Source: Mytilus californianus (taxonomy: Eukaryota; Mollusca; Bivalvia; Mytilida; Mytilidae). From it: DNA of 64,000 nt. The notes under the pieces are model-generated. The model did not search any database and had not been told where the DNA came from. It saw nothing but the letters and a program-made list of their open reading frames with translations. The first letter of the stretch is position 1. Every line of letters begins with the position of its first letter. Where the stretch lies: NCBI RefSeq assembly GCF_021869535.1, contig NW_026262581.1:76599955-76663954 (forward strand). The letters are read 5' to 3'. The position numbers were made by a program, and so were the translations under genes. Of the stretch, positions 34,554 through 46,900 are shown in pieces.

Positions 34554-35047
34554 TGCTATTTCAGGAAAGGCTCAGCATACAAATAATGCCCTCAGAATTT
34601 ATAGTACTACATGTACATGTATGTAGTTACAAATGTATAATTAATATGATCCTAACCTTGTCAATTGTTTTCAATAAAAACATTGCACAAATAACTGAAT
34701 ATACAATACCCAGAGGCTCTTTTCACAAAAAAATGTTGCTACTAAAAACGATAGTTTATATATATACACAAAAATGTTCATGATTGACAAGAATATCATA
34801 AGATTTTTTGGAAAAGTTTGTTGTTGGTCTTTTCTTTTTTAAGCTTGTGCTACAAGTATGTAGTAATAAATGATTATCTGTAATGAGAAAGGGGGTTCTT
34901 ACCCATTTGTTTTACAAATGGATCCTTTATCCTTATCTTCATTAAAGTATCTGGTGTCTAGCTAGTTATGAAAACCTTATTCTATTTTCCAAAAATCTCA
35001 ATTGGAAGAGCTCTATATTTTGATAGTAAAATTAGATACAAAATTTT

Positions 35048-35860
35048 TCAAGTAATCGCAAGCAGACAGTAGTACTTGATGGGGAAAAATATGAGTATGT
35101 AACAGTTGAGTCAAGGGTTCCACAGGGGTCAGTTCTTGGACCAAGTCTTTTCCTGTACTATATACATGATATTCCAACTGGTCGTACATCTAGAGTGCGT
35201 TTATTTGCAGATGACACCATAGTTTATTTGGCAATTAAATCAAATTCTGATTCATCTTCAGTACATTACAAAAAGATCGTAACAAATTGGTATCATGGGA
35301 AACTATGTGGAAAATGGCATTCCACCCAGATAAGTGTAATGTTATCTCAGTCACCAGAAACAAAAAAAAACAATCACATTTAACTACACATTACACAATC
35401 ATTCTTTAGAATTTGTAACAACAGCAAAATATCTAGGGGTAACCATCAGTTCAAACCTTAAAGGGATGCGCACATAAACAACATATGCAAGAAAGCAAAT
35501 AGCACACTAGACTTTCTAAGGAGGAACCTAAATATAAGCTCAACATCCATTAAAGAGCAGGCATACAAGATCATCACTAGAGTATGCTTGCTCTGTTTGG
35601 GACCCTTACTTACAACAAGACATAGATAGCATTGAAAAAGTTCAAAGGAGGGCTGCCCGTTTTGTTACCAACAAATACAGAAACACCTCAAGCGTTGGTA
35701 ACATGTTACAACACCTTGAATGGCCAAGCCTCTCTGACAGTAGAAAAGATGCACGATTGGTAATGCTATACAAAATAGAAAATGAAAAGGTTGCAATACC
35801 TTATCAAAGTACTGAAGTACTGAACATCGGATAACCACAAGTTTTTGAGAATGGTCACAA
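35048..35860 (+). pseudogene. Non-LTR retrotransposon (LINE) reverse transcriptase remnant
   Basis: The frame at 35048-35280 has the LINE RT motifs VPQGSVLGP and FADDT (the catalytic aspartates). The frame then shifts, continuing with 'MAFHPDKCNVISVTRN' and 'FVTTAKYLGVTISSNLK', then a stop, another shift, and the conserved 'IEKVQRRAARFV' region near 35630. This is the thumb and C-terminal part of a jockey/CR1-like pol with at least two frameshifts and a stop. The 5' end is missing, as usual for LINE insertions. It is inactive. Confidence 0.88.
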
Positions 35861-37397
35861 GCACTTGTCTCAGAAAAAAAATCACATCTCTATACATGTA
35901 CATGAAAGTAGGAATGTCAACTCGGTGAAGATTTACTAATCAAGTACTCGCTCGGAAATTCATCTACGAAATGGAAACACAAAATATTTTACATATTGTG
36001 GGACGTTGTCTTATGGACGTAAACCCTCAACATTATTACCCAGGACTAGATAATAGTCCTAGGACATTTATATGGTATTATGTAAGCTGGCAATGATCTA
36101 ATCAATTAATTAATAAACATCTATAGTTATACATGTATATATAACATAGTTTGAAAAGTACTATAATCAACCAATTTTTACCATGTTAGAAATTTTGTGG
36201 ATAGTTTTTTGCAAAAAAAAGGTGGGATACAGTCATTCTTACACAGAGCTTATGCATGCAGCTGTTACACATCCAATTATCAGTTTTATGTACAAGCCAA
36301 TATATTTGTAGTAATTACACCCTCCTACATTAGCTCTTTTGAATTATTAATTTCAACAGTTTTAAGCTAAATCAAATGGGTCATAAACAAAATTTCTACA
36401 TGTTATTCTTGGAGAAGCGCTTCATTATTCCTAATGCATTTTGTACATGTGATCATCTGTGGCATTAGTAAAACCCTGGTCACAGAAAGAGAGGTGCTGT
36501 TGGGAGTGTTGATGCTTCCTTTTAGTTTTTCATTAGCGGTATATGTGTATGGTGCAATAAAAAATGAAACCCTTACCAATTTTTTGGCACAAAAAGTAAT
36601 ATTAAATTGTTACATGTATACTGGCAACAGCATTTTTCATTAAAGAAATAAAAAAAAGTTTTACATGTACATGTATAACTTGTTTTTTGCAATGTTGGTA
36701 AATATACAACTTTTAAGATAGCAGAAAACAGATACATTTTCTCTTTTATTTTCATAACTTCCAGTTGGATTCAATTTTAGTTAATAAAACAATGCACTGG
36801 GGTAAAAAAAAATTGTTTATACATTATATATGAGTTATATTTTCTTTTTGTGTTTGTCAAAAATCATAAATGATCAGATGTACATGTATATATGTAGCCA
36901 TTTGATTTTACAATGTATCTAAACTCTAAAGAAAAGAAAGAAGTGTATGTTTCTTTTTGTTCAGTATATTTAAAAGTAACAATCAGAAGTCATGGAAGTA
37001 CATTTGTATATGTAGTTACAAACTGAATTCCGTTTTTACCATGTTGGACAGTGCATCTCAATATTGTATATACATAAATTTTTATTTTTATTTCTCATCA
37101 ATTTTTTTAATTCTAAACATAAACATGTATAAGGCCGCAACAAATAATGTTTAGTTTTTTTTTAAGGGATTTCATGAGGTTCGGTGAATAATTTTGTTGT
37201 TCTTGGATAAACAGATGTAAAGTGATTGAATCACCAATTTAAAATCAAATTGACCTGGCAGGCAAACTGAAATGACATTACATCAAAACTTCACAAAAAA
37301 AAAGCAAAAAAATTTGTAAAAACCTTCTTATCAGAAATAAATTAAATCATCCATTCAAAAAAAAATGCTTCTTCAATTTCACTACACCTGTTCTTAC

Positions 37398-37536
37398 CTG
37401 TGAGTGCTCTAATTCTCTGTAATTCGTAAGACGACTTTTCTAATCTGTGTATGACCAACAGGTATCCAGTATAAAACGATACAAAAAAATAGGTAACAAG
37501 AATAAAAAATGCCACAAGTTTACAGTTCCACCTCAT
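37398..37536 (-). CDS. RXYLT1: RXYLT1/TMEM5 orthologue, exon 1 (start)
   Basis: Minus-strand ATG at 37536, open for 46 codons to a consensus donor (CAG|GTAAGA, GT at 37397-37396), ending in phase 1, which joins exon 2 in frame. The protein begins MRWNCK followed by a single hydrophobic segment (residues 7 to 29, 'LVAFFILVTYFFVSFYTG' core) and a basic, helical stem. This is a type II Golgi signal anchor. The vertebrate family also starts 'MRL' plus an anchor of the same length (recalled). The gene shares its promoter region with THUMPD3. Without the distal exons the assignment rests on exons 1 and 2 together. Confidence 0.85.
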
Positions 37537-37727
37537 CTCGGAGCCATTTGGCTCAGTAATGTTTGTTTACGTTTCTTCTTTCACTTTCGATCGACACATA
37601 TCGATATGGATTACACAAGAATATGTCAAACTCGTAAACGTTTGAAAGTTTGTACCTGCGTAAACGTGGGATTCCCCCGGAAGTAAAACGCGAGTAAGTT
37701 GAGTCATGTGACGTCTTATAAATCAAA
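37537..37727. promoter_or_regulatory. Shared bidirectional promoter of RXYLT1 and THUMPD3
   Basis: Only 191 bp separate the two start codons. The segment is richer in CpG than its surroundings. It holds an ETS-type site CCGGAAGT (37677-37684), an E-box GTCATGTGAC (37703-37712) overlapping a CRE-like TGACGTC (37709-37715), and CGATCGA and TATCGATA words (37588-37606). ETS plus CRE/E-box sites are typical of TATA-less housekeeping promoters. Both transcription starts must lie in it or inside the first exons (inference). Confidence 0.7.
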
Positions 37728-37913
37728 ATGTCTGCGCCCATAGATCACAACATGTCTACCGATGAAAAAGATATACTATGTGAGATTGAAGCAACTGTGA
37801 CAACTGGATTTGAGCCAACGGCTATGGAAGAGGCAGTCGAAAAGTTAAATGCAGAAGTTACAGTGTCACGAGGTCGAATCGTTTTGAAGGTCCCAATAAG
37901 CAAAGTGAAAAAG
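37728..37913 (+). CDS. THUMPD3: THUMPD3 exon 1
   Basis: 62 codons from ATG to donor AAG|GTTATT, phase 0. It contains 'ATVTTGFEPTAMEEAVEKL', matching the family's N-terminal 'GATVPTGFEQTA' segment (recalled). Confidence 0.93.
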
Positions 37914-40900
37914 GTTATTTTCTAAATTTATTTCATAATCATAGTTGTAATTTACTAAAATCTGGGACATAATACACCTTGTCTATTTGGACATCACAAA
38001 GGTTTCTGTAAAATTTTGACATAATCTTCAATTTGTTGAAGGCGGTCACTATATGGTAGAAGTAGAAGTTGATGTCACAATAGAAAATGTCTGACGCCAC
38101 AAAGGAAAAGCGATTATTGTATGAGGTCAATAGTCCAAGTGTTGCAGATTCTGTGTCAAGTGCTGCAGATTCTCAACTAGCGATAAGGTCTATACATTTA
38201 GTTATCCTCTTTACAGTATTAAAAGATGTAAAATCATTAATATACATCACATAATAATAGCTACATGCACATGAGACTGTACTTGCTTGAAAATAAAACA
38301 ATTCAATTAGAAAATCTCAAGTTAAACCTTGGTTTTCAATATACCAATCTCGAGTTGTTTTTTACTGAATGAGTTTCACCGGTTGACCCCAGGTCAATTT
38401 GTGTAAATGACGTCATCAAACAATTAGTTAATAATGTGACGTAGGAAATTTACGGGAAAGTACACGAAATTGAAAGTCGCCTTTGTTGATATGAGGGTTA
38501 TTTTTATTGTTTAACTTGTTGAACATGTTGAAATGTGGATGTATTGATACATGATTGAGGATCTGGATGCAGGGGGTCATCATTTCTGTATTTCTTTATT
38601 TTAATTTGTATTAGCATGAAATAGTTATTAAGGTAATTTTTAATTTTTTAAATGTACATTTTTTTGTACAGAATGATGATTGAATAACCCTTAAAACTAT
38701 TACAATGTACAATTAATTGCCTGACAGTCTAACTGTAAAATAAAAAAAAACTCAATTCAACCACTTAGACAACCTCCAGGCACATTAAGACAGGAAATAA
38801 TGTTTGAACAGGGCAAATAATATATGTACATTTATGTATGATAGTGATTATTTTGTTTCAGGTTCTAGAACTTGGTTGTGTAGACAATTGTTATGTTCTA
38901 ATGACCAAAGTTTCAGACTTCAAGTTTTCTGAAGATGAGGTAAGTGTATTATTGGTAGGGTTTTAAGAATAAGAAATAAGCCCTATTTAGCATAAATTTT
39001 AGTTTGGTAACCTCTTTAGTCCTGGAGGTGTTTGGTTTAAGACAAGTTTGACTGTATATTTTTTAATGCAATTCTTGCAAGTTGTCTTATCAAATACCCA
39101 TCATTGCCCATTGCTCTTCTTCTTCAGTTTTGAATTGTTCATCTATAGCTAAACAAAATATAGTAACCAAATCTTTTAACAAGCACTCAATTTACCTAAA
39201 GTTGTGGACTTGCATCTAGTAAGAGCACTTTTCAGTAATTTATGTCATGAATTCATAAATTTACTCTAAAATTTTGAGTTTATAAGTTACATTTGAAACC
39301 CATGTTTAGGGACTAGCACTAACTCTAATAATTCTTAAAGTTAACTATAATTATGTTAACTTTAGTTAAGTTTGATCACAAGTGAAACCAGGTGAATAAA
39401 AACTGCTATTCATTGCAGAGAACCACTGCTTTTCACCAGGAAGGGGAATAACTCATGTTGAATTGTAGTTATAGAGTCATTCAGGATGCAGGAAAGAGCT
39501 ATACATATGCTACTTCTAACTGCTTGTCAATAACTTGGGGTTACTTTTACTTAATTAACAATATTATTTTTAAATATATGATTCATACATTAAAAAGACA
39601 GAATTACACACAAAATTAGACAAACTTAACTTCTTGGATTCCAAAATATATTTCAACTTTGTGTAATATGTATTTATTTATGATTTAGCTTGAGAGTATG
39701 GCTCGGCTCAGAGAACTGGTAAAAAGTGTGGACTGGGAGACTGGTTTAAGGGCATGGAGGGAAGTGTTTACATTTAAACAACCAATCAATTCTAAACCAG
39801 ATATTATCCCTGATGTGTTAGGAGAACCACAATTATCTTCCAGAATACACAAACCTAAAAAAGGAGACAACGGAGGGAAGAAGTCAAAGCGACAAAAGAT
39901 GAAAGAAAGGATGGAAAAGAAGAAAGAGGAGAGGAAAAAGTTTGAGGAAAGTAAAATTTCTTCAGATAACAATGTTGTTGATAAAGATAGTGTAACCATG
40001 GTAACAGGATTAGAGGATATAAAGAATTTAGATAAAACGTCACAAAGACTAGTAAATTATAAAGAGGTAGAGACAGTTGAAAAAAAGATAGAAGACAATT
40101 TACAAGATGCTCAGACAGCTGAAGATGCAAAACAAGTTTTAAATACAGAACCAGTGTCTAAAAAGCCAAAGCTGACAGAATACAGTCCAGATAAACCTGC
40201 ATTCAGAGTTACTTGTCATAGGACAGGACTGAATCATAGTTTTGATTCTATGGGAGCACAGTCAAATTTCGGTGGTGCTGTTTACAATTATTTTAAATGG
40301 AATGTTTCAATGAAAGAGTTTGACATTGAGGTTATGTTATATATAGATAGTAACGATGTGAGAGTTGGTTTGGCTTTAACCAGGCAGAGTTTGCACAGAA
40401 GACATACCATAGCATTTGGACCAACAACGCTGAGACCAACAATAGCTTATAATATGCTCAGGTAAAACAAAAAGATAAAGACAAGTAATAACATTTAGGA
40501 TTCAATGAAAGACCTTTAAGTTATAAACACCACATATTTATAGAAACCCTTTTAATTGAAATGCAAAAAATATAATTGATGGCAGTGATTCACGTTGAAA
40601 TCAATGAAATAGTAAAGCTAAGTTATCACACTGAGGGTATCATCAGCTCAGTAGTTAGTACATAGGTACTGACATTATTTATAACAAACCTTTCTAAGAT
40701 TGTCCTTTTATAAATTTAGAAATTATAAAGAAACTAAGGTTTCAACTGCCTCAGGCAAAGTTGACCTTAGATGGATTTGGCTATTTGTTAGGTCCTTTTT
40801 AGTCATATATCTCTTCAACTGTTTCGGTTCTTATACATCCTTGGCTTTAAAATATTTGGCTTTGAGCATTCCTGATGAAGATGAATCCAGAAAAGTGCTT

Positions 40901-43900
40901 TGGACGCATGAAATTTATAACGTGTTGTTTTCATTTTTTTCAGTAATCACATTAAATATAGGAATTACTTTGAAACTAATTAATTGTATTTGGGTCAACT
41001 AATATGCTTGATTCTTATCATTTCCATAATTGGGGAAAAAAAGTCATTTTTATGTCATTTACAAATTTCACAGGCAAACTTAATCTCTGCATAATTGAAC
41101 TGACAAGGTCATTAAATATGATTATGCGGGCTTTAAATTACAGAAATCATCTCTGTATTTTATGTACATTATTTAATCCTACCAACAAAAGTACAATGTA
41201 CAATGTATGTTACTTTTATCATTTCTCTTAGCAGTAATATGGAAATCATCCCAATTAAGATATCCACCCCTTTGCTCAATGTACAGATGAAGATTTTATA
41301 CCCAAAAACATACATATCACTTAAAATAATGTCAAATAAACAAATGATTGTAATAAAAAAACTAAGTAATCATGATGATGTAAGACCAAGAATTCAGTCA
41401 TTTACAATAAAAGCAAAGGAATAACAGTGAAAGCAAGTACAAGTAATCAAAAACGGGTAAGTAAGTAATCTTTAGCAAGGTACTCATACAAAGTTGAAGT
41501 AGATGCTCTTAATCCACTCTCTTTGTTACAGTATATTTCCTTTGGCTTGACAATATAATATTTATTTCAGTGATGTCCCTAACAGGATAAGGAATTCAGC
41601 TAAAAACCTCATATTGTGATAATCGCTGTATCTGGTTATTTATGGCCCTTCTAGTATCTTGAGTCTGCAGTTACCATTTTCATTGAATTTGTGGTTACAC
41701 TCTGAATTTTATGAAAGTGATAGTAAGAATTATGAAACTTAAATTTTAGGATGTGTAAAATACAGCCAGGGGAGATAATTTGTGATCCAATGTGTGGCAG
41801 TGGTGTCATTCCTATACAGGTATGGTTTATAAAGTGCCATTTTTTTGTGGTTGCTTTATACTGCATTCATCAAACATACTACATTGTAATGTTTTTTTCT
41901 GAAATGTTTAAGAAACACTGCTCTTTTCATAAAAATTACAAAAAAAAAAAGTTTTTTATATTAGAAAAGAAGAATATGGTTGGTTTTTTTTCCATGACAG
42001 GAAGTCTCTTGATACTTGACAAACCTCAAAGCAGAAAAACAGTGCTTTTATTACTGTTCTTCATCTCAAATTCACAATGCGTCTATCAACACGGACCTAA
42101 ATCTCACACAAAAGTTCAAGATGGGTCATGAAGGGGAGTATGTGAAGGAGATGAACAAAAAATAACAAAGTAGCTTGCATGTTGCTTTTCAACCAATTTG
42201 CACGAAACACATTGAATGACAAGCTGGAAACACGAAAATGAATTAATTAGCAATAGCAAACACATTGAGAGAAAAAATTCTTTACCACCAACTTCAAGAT
42301 GGCACCTAGCACCAGTTAGATATGAATTGTTTCCTGTTGTTGATAATACTGCATCTGTGCATTGAAGAACAAGGATGTGAAGTAATTTCAACAAATTACT
42401 ATGACAGAAGAAAAAAATCTACAAGATACTGTCATGATTTGCCGGACAATATAACTGTAAAATACGGAGAGAGAAAAATTCACCCCAACAGGTTACATTA
42501 AAATATTTGTTAGATAACTTGATTTGAAATATTGTATTTATGAATAAAGCAAATAATTTGGATGGACTGCATAACAATTTTGATATACATTAAGACCAAA
42601 AGAGAAAAAGTAGAGAAGCACACATGAGAGAAGTTATCTCAAGAATGATACACCATTGCTACTTGGAAAATATAAGAGAACATACTTCAAGCATGGAAAA
42701 GTATCTATTGTATAATTGTATGAAAATAAGGCAAAAACAAACTCTAACAATGCAATGGAAAAAAGGGATATATATATTGAATATCTATTATGATACAAAA
42801 AGTCCCTATATATGTGCTTAACAAAACTTAAAAGCAAAGACAAAGTGCTTTTATTGCTGCCATTACAAAGTTGAATTGGCTTCCACACAGAACACTCACT
42901 GTAAGTTTCTTTTATCAATATCCTTCTTATGGAATATAGATTTTTCAGTTGGTTGGATATGCATATGTTTTCAGGGGTGTCCAAGATTCCAGTGAAAGTT
43001 ATTTTTTATTACTAAGAGACTTTTAAAACAGGGATATAGTTATCAGATATTTGTTAAAACCCTTACTAAATGTTATTACAAAGGGCACATTCCATTTGCA
43101 CCAATTTTTGAAAAATGCAGTATAACATTTGCGCCACAGGGTTGTATTTCATTTGCGCCAGAAATAAAAACTGTTTTCACACCAATTTACAGGTAAAATA
43201 AAATGGAAACGTTTTAATGTAAGTCATATCTTGAATACAAGGCTAGGATAAGAAATGTAATAGAGTATCCTCCCTCCCATTGGGTAAGTAAGTGAGTTCA
43301 TATTCATTTCTCATACATAACTAAGAGTCACTAAACACTACTAAAAGGTGTAAAAAAATAGTATAGTGTTCACATGTTAAGGTGCCAAAATGGACATTAT
43401 TCATTCAGAGATAAATAAAGGAGGAAATACATCTGTAATTTTTTAAGACATCACTTTCAAGATATCTTCTGTATTGAAAAAACAGAGACAAATCGTATAA
43501 ATTTACCATAAAAAATAGCAAATCCAGAATCTCAACAGATGTTGACAGCAAAAACCATTATAAAACATTGAATGATACAGTCAACCACGATTTAGACTAG
43601 CAAAAAGTACAATCTCAGCATTTATAACCTAATCAGTGTTTAATCTTTTCATTTTGATTTATTGATGATTGCGATTTGTGATGTGTATGTTAAATTAGTA
43701 TCAATAACTATGTTGTAACATTGTACATAAATTAGGCCGTTAGTCTTCTTGTTTGAATTGTTTTACATTGTCATTTCGGGGCCTTTTATAGCTGACTGTG
43801 CAGTATGGGCTTTGCTCATTATTGAAGGCCGTACGGTGACCTATAGTTGTTAATTTCTGTGTCATTTGGTCTCTTGTGGAGAGTTGTCTCATTGGCAATC

Positions 43901-46900
43901 ATACCACATCTTCCTTTTTTATATTATCATTAAAAGTCTCTTCAATATAAATCTGTTATTTAAACTATATTTACCTATATTTGTGGTGCAAATGAAACAT
44001 ATTATTTTGGCACAAATGCTATACAATGTACTAGTATGGTTTGGCACAAATGAAATGCCAATTGACGCAGAAGCAAATCTCCGATTCCAATATTGGCAAG
44101 AATATGTTTAAAAATGGTTTTTCACTCTTAGCTTTTTATGGTTATATAATTTGTATTCCACAGATCAAAAGGAGGGAGGGGAGGGTTAAGTGCTCAAAAA
44201 CTAGATTAATCAATTCACATGTTCACAACCCTGTTGGATGTGAATAAACTTGTCAGTCTCATCTTATTGTTTTGGTGAATTTGTTCACAACTTGTGGTAA
44301 CTCATGGCAATTAAGAGCTTTACATATTGTTTAGATTGTCTATTGTTGAAGACTGTAGGTTGACCTCTAGATAAGTTTAGATTTTTTATGTCTTTTGAAA
44401 AGTGCCAAACATTTCTCTTTTATACATATGTGTAGGAACGCAAAATATGCATTGACATATTCAAAACCTACCGGTATTGTGTTTTGTAGTGAATACACTA
44501 TTAAATCACATTTGCTTCATGGAATGATTGTGAATATGCTGTTGTTTTTTTTTTTGGTTTTCGAAAGTTATGGTACAATTATTGCTGGTATAACAATGAT
44601 ACATAAAGAAAATGAAAGTATGGTATCCTTTAACAAGAACAGTTTATGTAATTGATTCAAACACCTATGTGTTACAAAACAGTAAATACCGTATGAGATT
44701 TGAGTGTTTCTGTTGAAATTGATTGTCTGTGGTGGACAGAAGTGTGTTAACGATACCCTCAAGGCAAATAGATGTGTTAATTATTTAAACCCATAAAAGT
44801 GTTTTTTAGATCTAGAGTTGGTCATAAAACTGCAAATATTGTTAATAAGGTTTTGCACATTAAAGAATCTATAGGATAAACCTCTTCCGAAGCGATAGAA
44901 ATAAGTAAAAAAAAAATCAAAGACAAAATTCAGTCAGAAAATACTTTTATATGACATAAGTAGAATTAACACATTTAAAGCTTACCATGGTTATGATATT
45001 GATCATAATGTTTGACATTTTTTAAAAGGTGATAAAAAATGTGGCATTAGATTGCTATTGCTAATCTGCTAATTTTACATGATATTGAAATGCTAGTGTT
45101 GTACATACCTGATCATGAGTTGTCATTGTTTGACATATTTACCTACGTTGGCCTTTACATGGTGATAATAAAAAGTATTGGATTTTAATATTTTTCCAAG
45201 ACATTTTGAGATTTATCAAAGTTCATTCATTATTAAAAGTTAAAGTGTAAACAAGTTTGTCAGTCCTGCTGGTCTAAGTTGTAAATGTTCTGTGAATTAA
45301 ATTATTGTTTAATCTATTTGTCAGTCTTTTAAAAACTTGATAAAACTGATTATTTACATGATTAATTGTGAATTGTTTTTATCAGCTGCAAATACTAACA
45401 AATTCCAATAAATGCTCATAAATCATGTGTTTCTCAGATTCATAACATCAGATTAGCCCAAGTGTAAATGATGCAACACTCTTATTTCACTGTAGTTTGT
45501 AAAATTGCTCCATAATTCAAATAAAGTTATACTTGTCAAGATAATTTTTAACTTCAGTCCAATATGTAATAATGACACAGTAAAGGAATTTATTTCAAAG
45601 ATGACATTTAAGAGTTTTGAAAATGTCTAGGATAAAGTACAAAAATTTACAATGTAGCATGCTTGCTGAAATCATTATTTTGTTCGTTGAAGTTTTAAAG
45701 CATCAGTATTCAAGTAAAACTGACATTTTTGTCAACATGTTGTCCATAGCCACAAAGTACTTTCTGAAAACCCTCCTATAAAAATATGCTCTGAGGTCAC
45801 TTCAAATTGATTTTCAGTTCAGTTGATTTAAAGGTATCAAGTTTTATCTGTTGAGAAAAGAAAAAAGACAAATGAAATAATCAAATTTGAATATTGCACA
45901 TTTCTGTTTATATTTGAAAAGAAACATCATAAAAAAAGTAATTGCCTTTCATCTTGTTGATATTGTTTAATAGTTGAATACCATGATATTCTGAATCCAT
46001 CAGTTGACTTATTTGTCCTACATCTTTTAAAAGATTCGTACAAATTTAGGAATGTGTCAAGTATTGTCAATATCTATCATCAATTGATCTCTTAGTTAAT
46101 TCCCTTTAAATGGAAAGTGTTGTTCAAAGTCAGGAATGTAATTGTCAATATTCTTATGGTCTGTCAGATGACATGTTCGTTTATTTTCAAGTTTTTTTTT
46201 TAGAAAAGTAACAATCACAGAAGCATTACAACTATTTATTGTTATATTAAAAGCTTTCTTGATGATTTAAGATTTGATGGGTATATTATACCTTCACACT
46301 TAGACAGAACTGTCATTGTCGGCATCTAATTTCCAATAATGTTTACATAAACTTTGTCATAAATTGTCTGACTATACTCAGATAATTGAAAACATCAATT
46401 TCATTTTATTAACAAATCCAATTTAAACAATAACACTGAAGTTTTGATTGAATTTACTGATTTTGTACAGAAAAAATAAAATAATAGTTGACACTGATAC
46501 AGATTTATAACTCATTAATATGTGAAAGCTATGGTAGAAGCATATTTATCTCTAAAAGCAATGAAAGTTACATACGAATCATGATTTATATATTTAAGAC
46601 AGTGAGGGAGGAAAAAACGAATATTTATCCAAAATACATACGTATATATGTGAGAGGTGAAGCTTATTGTAATATTGTTAATCTTAAATAAATTTTACTG
46701 AGGTTTTAAATTAGTGAGATATAGTTGATGTATTAAATGATTGATGAGAGAAGCACACTTAGTTACTGTTAAGCAACTTATTTTTGTGAGCAATTTGTTT
46801 TCGCGTCTTTCGCATGAAGAAACATCACATGAATATAAATCGTTGGGAAAAGATAAAACTTGGGTCTTTCTTTCTAGAAATACATAAAAAAAATCAGAAA

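Larger units (their letters stand above)
26640..37397 (-). other. RXYLT1 intron 1 (10.8 kb)
   Basis: Bounded by the exon 1 donor (GTAAGA on the minus strand) and the exon 2 acceptor. It holds a foldback element, a plus-strand coding remnant, a GC-rich repeat, a minisatellite and a LINE remnant, listed separately. The rest is AT-rich without recognised features. Confidence 0.8.

Noticed and set aside
37553..37741. 62-codon minus-strand frame overlapping the promoter and the THUMPD3 start
   Set aside because: The signal-anchor frame starting at 37536 has a matching family and donor; this one has neither.
40700..41002. 100-codon plus-strand frame resembling a membrane protein
   Set aside because: It sits in THUMPD3 intron 3 over a dispersed repeat, with no splice support.
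41751..42131. 126-codon plus-strand frame taken as one gene
   Set aside because: Only its first 70 nt are coding (THUMPD3 exon 4); the rest is read-through past the GTATGG donor at 41820.
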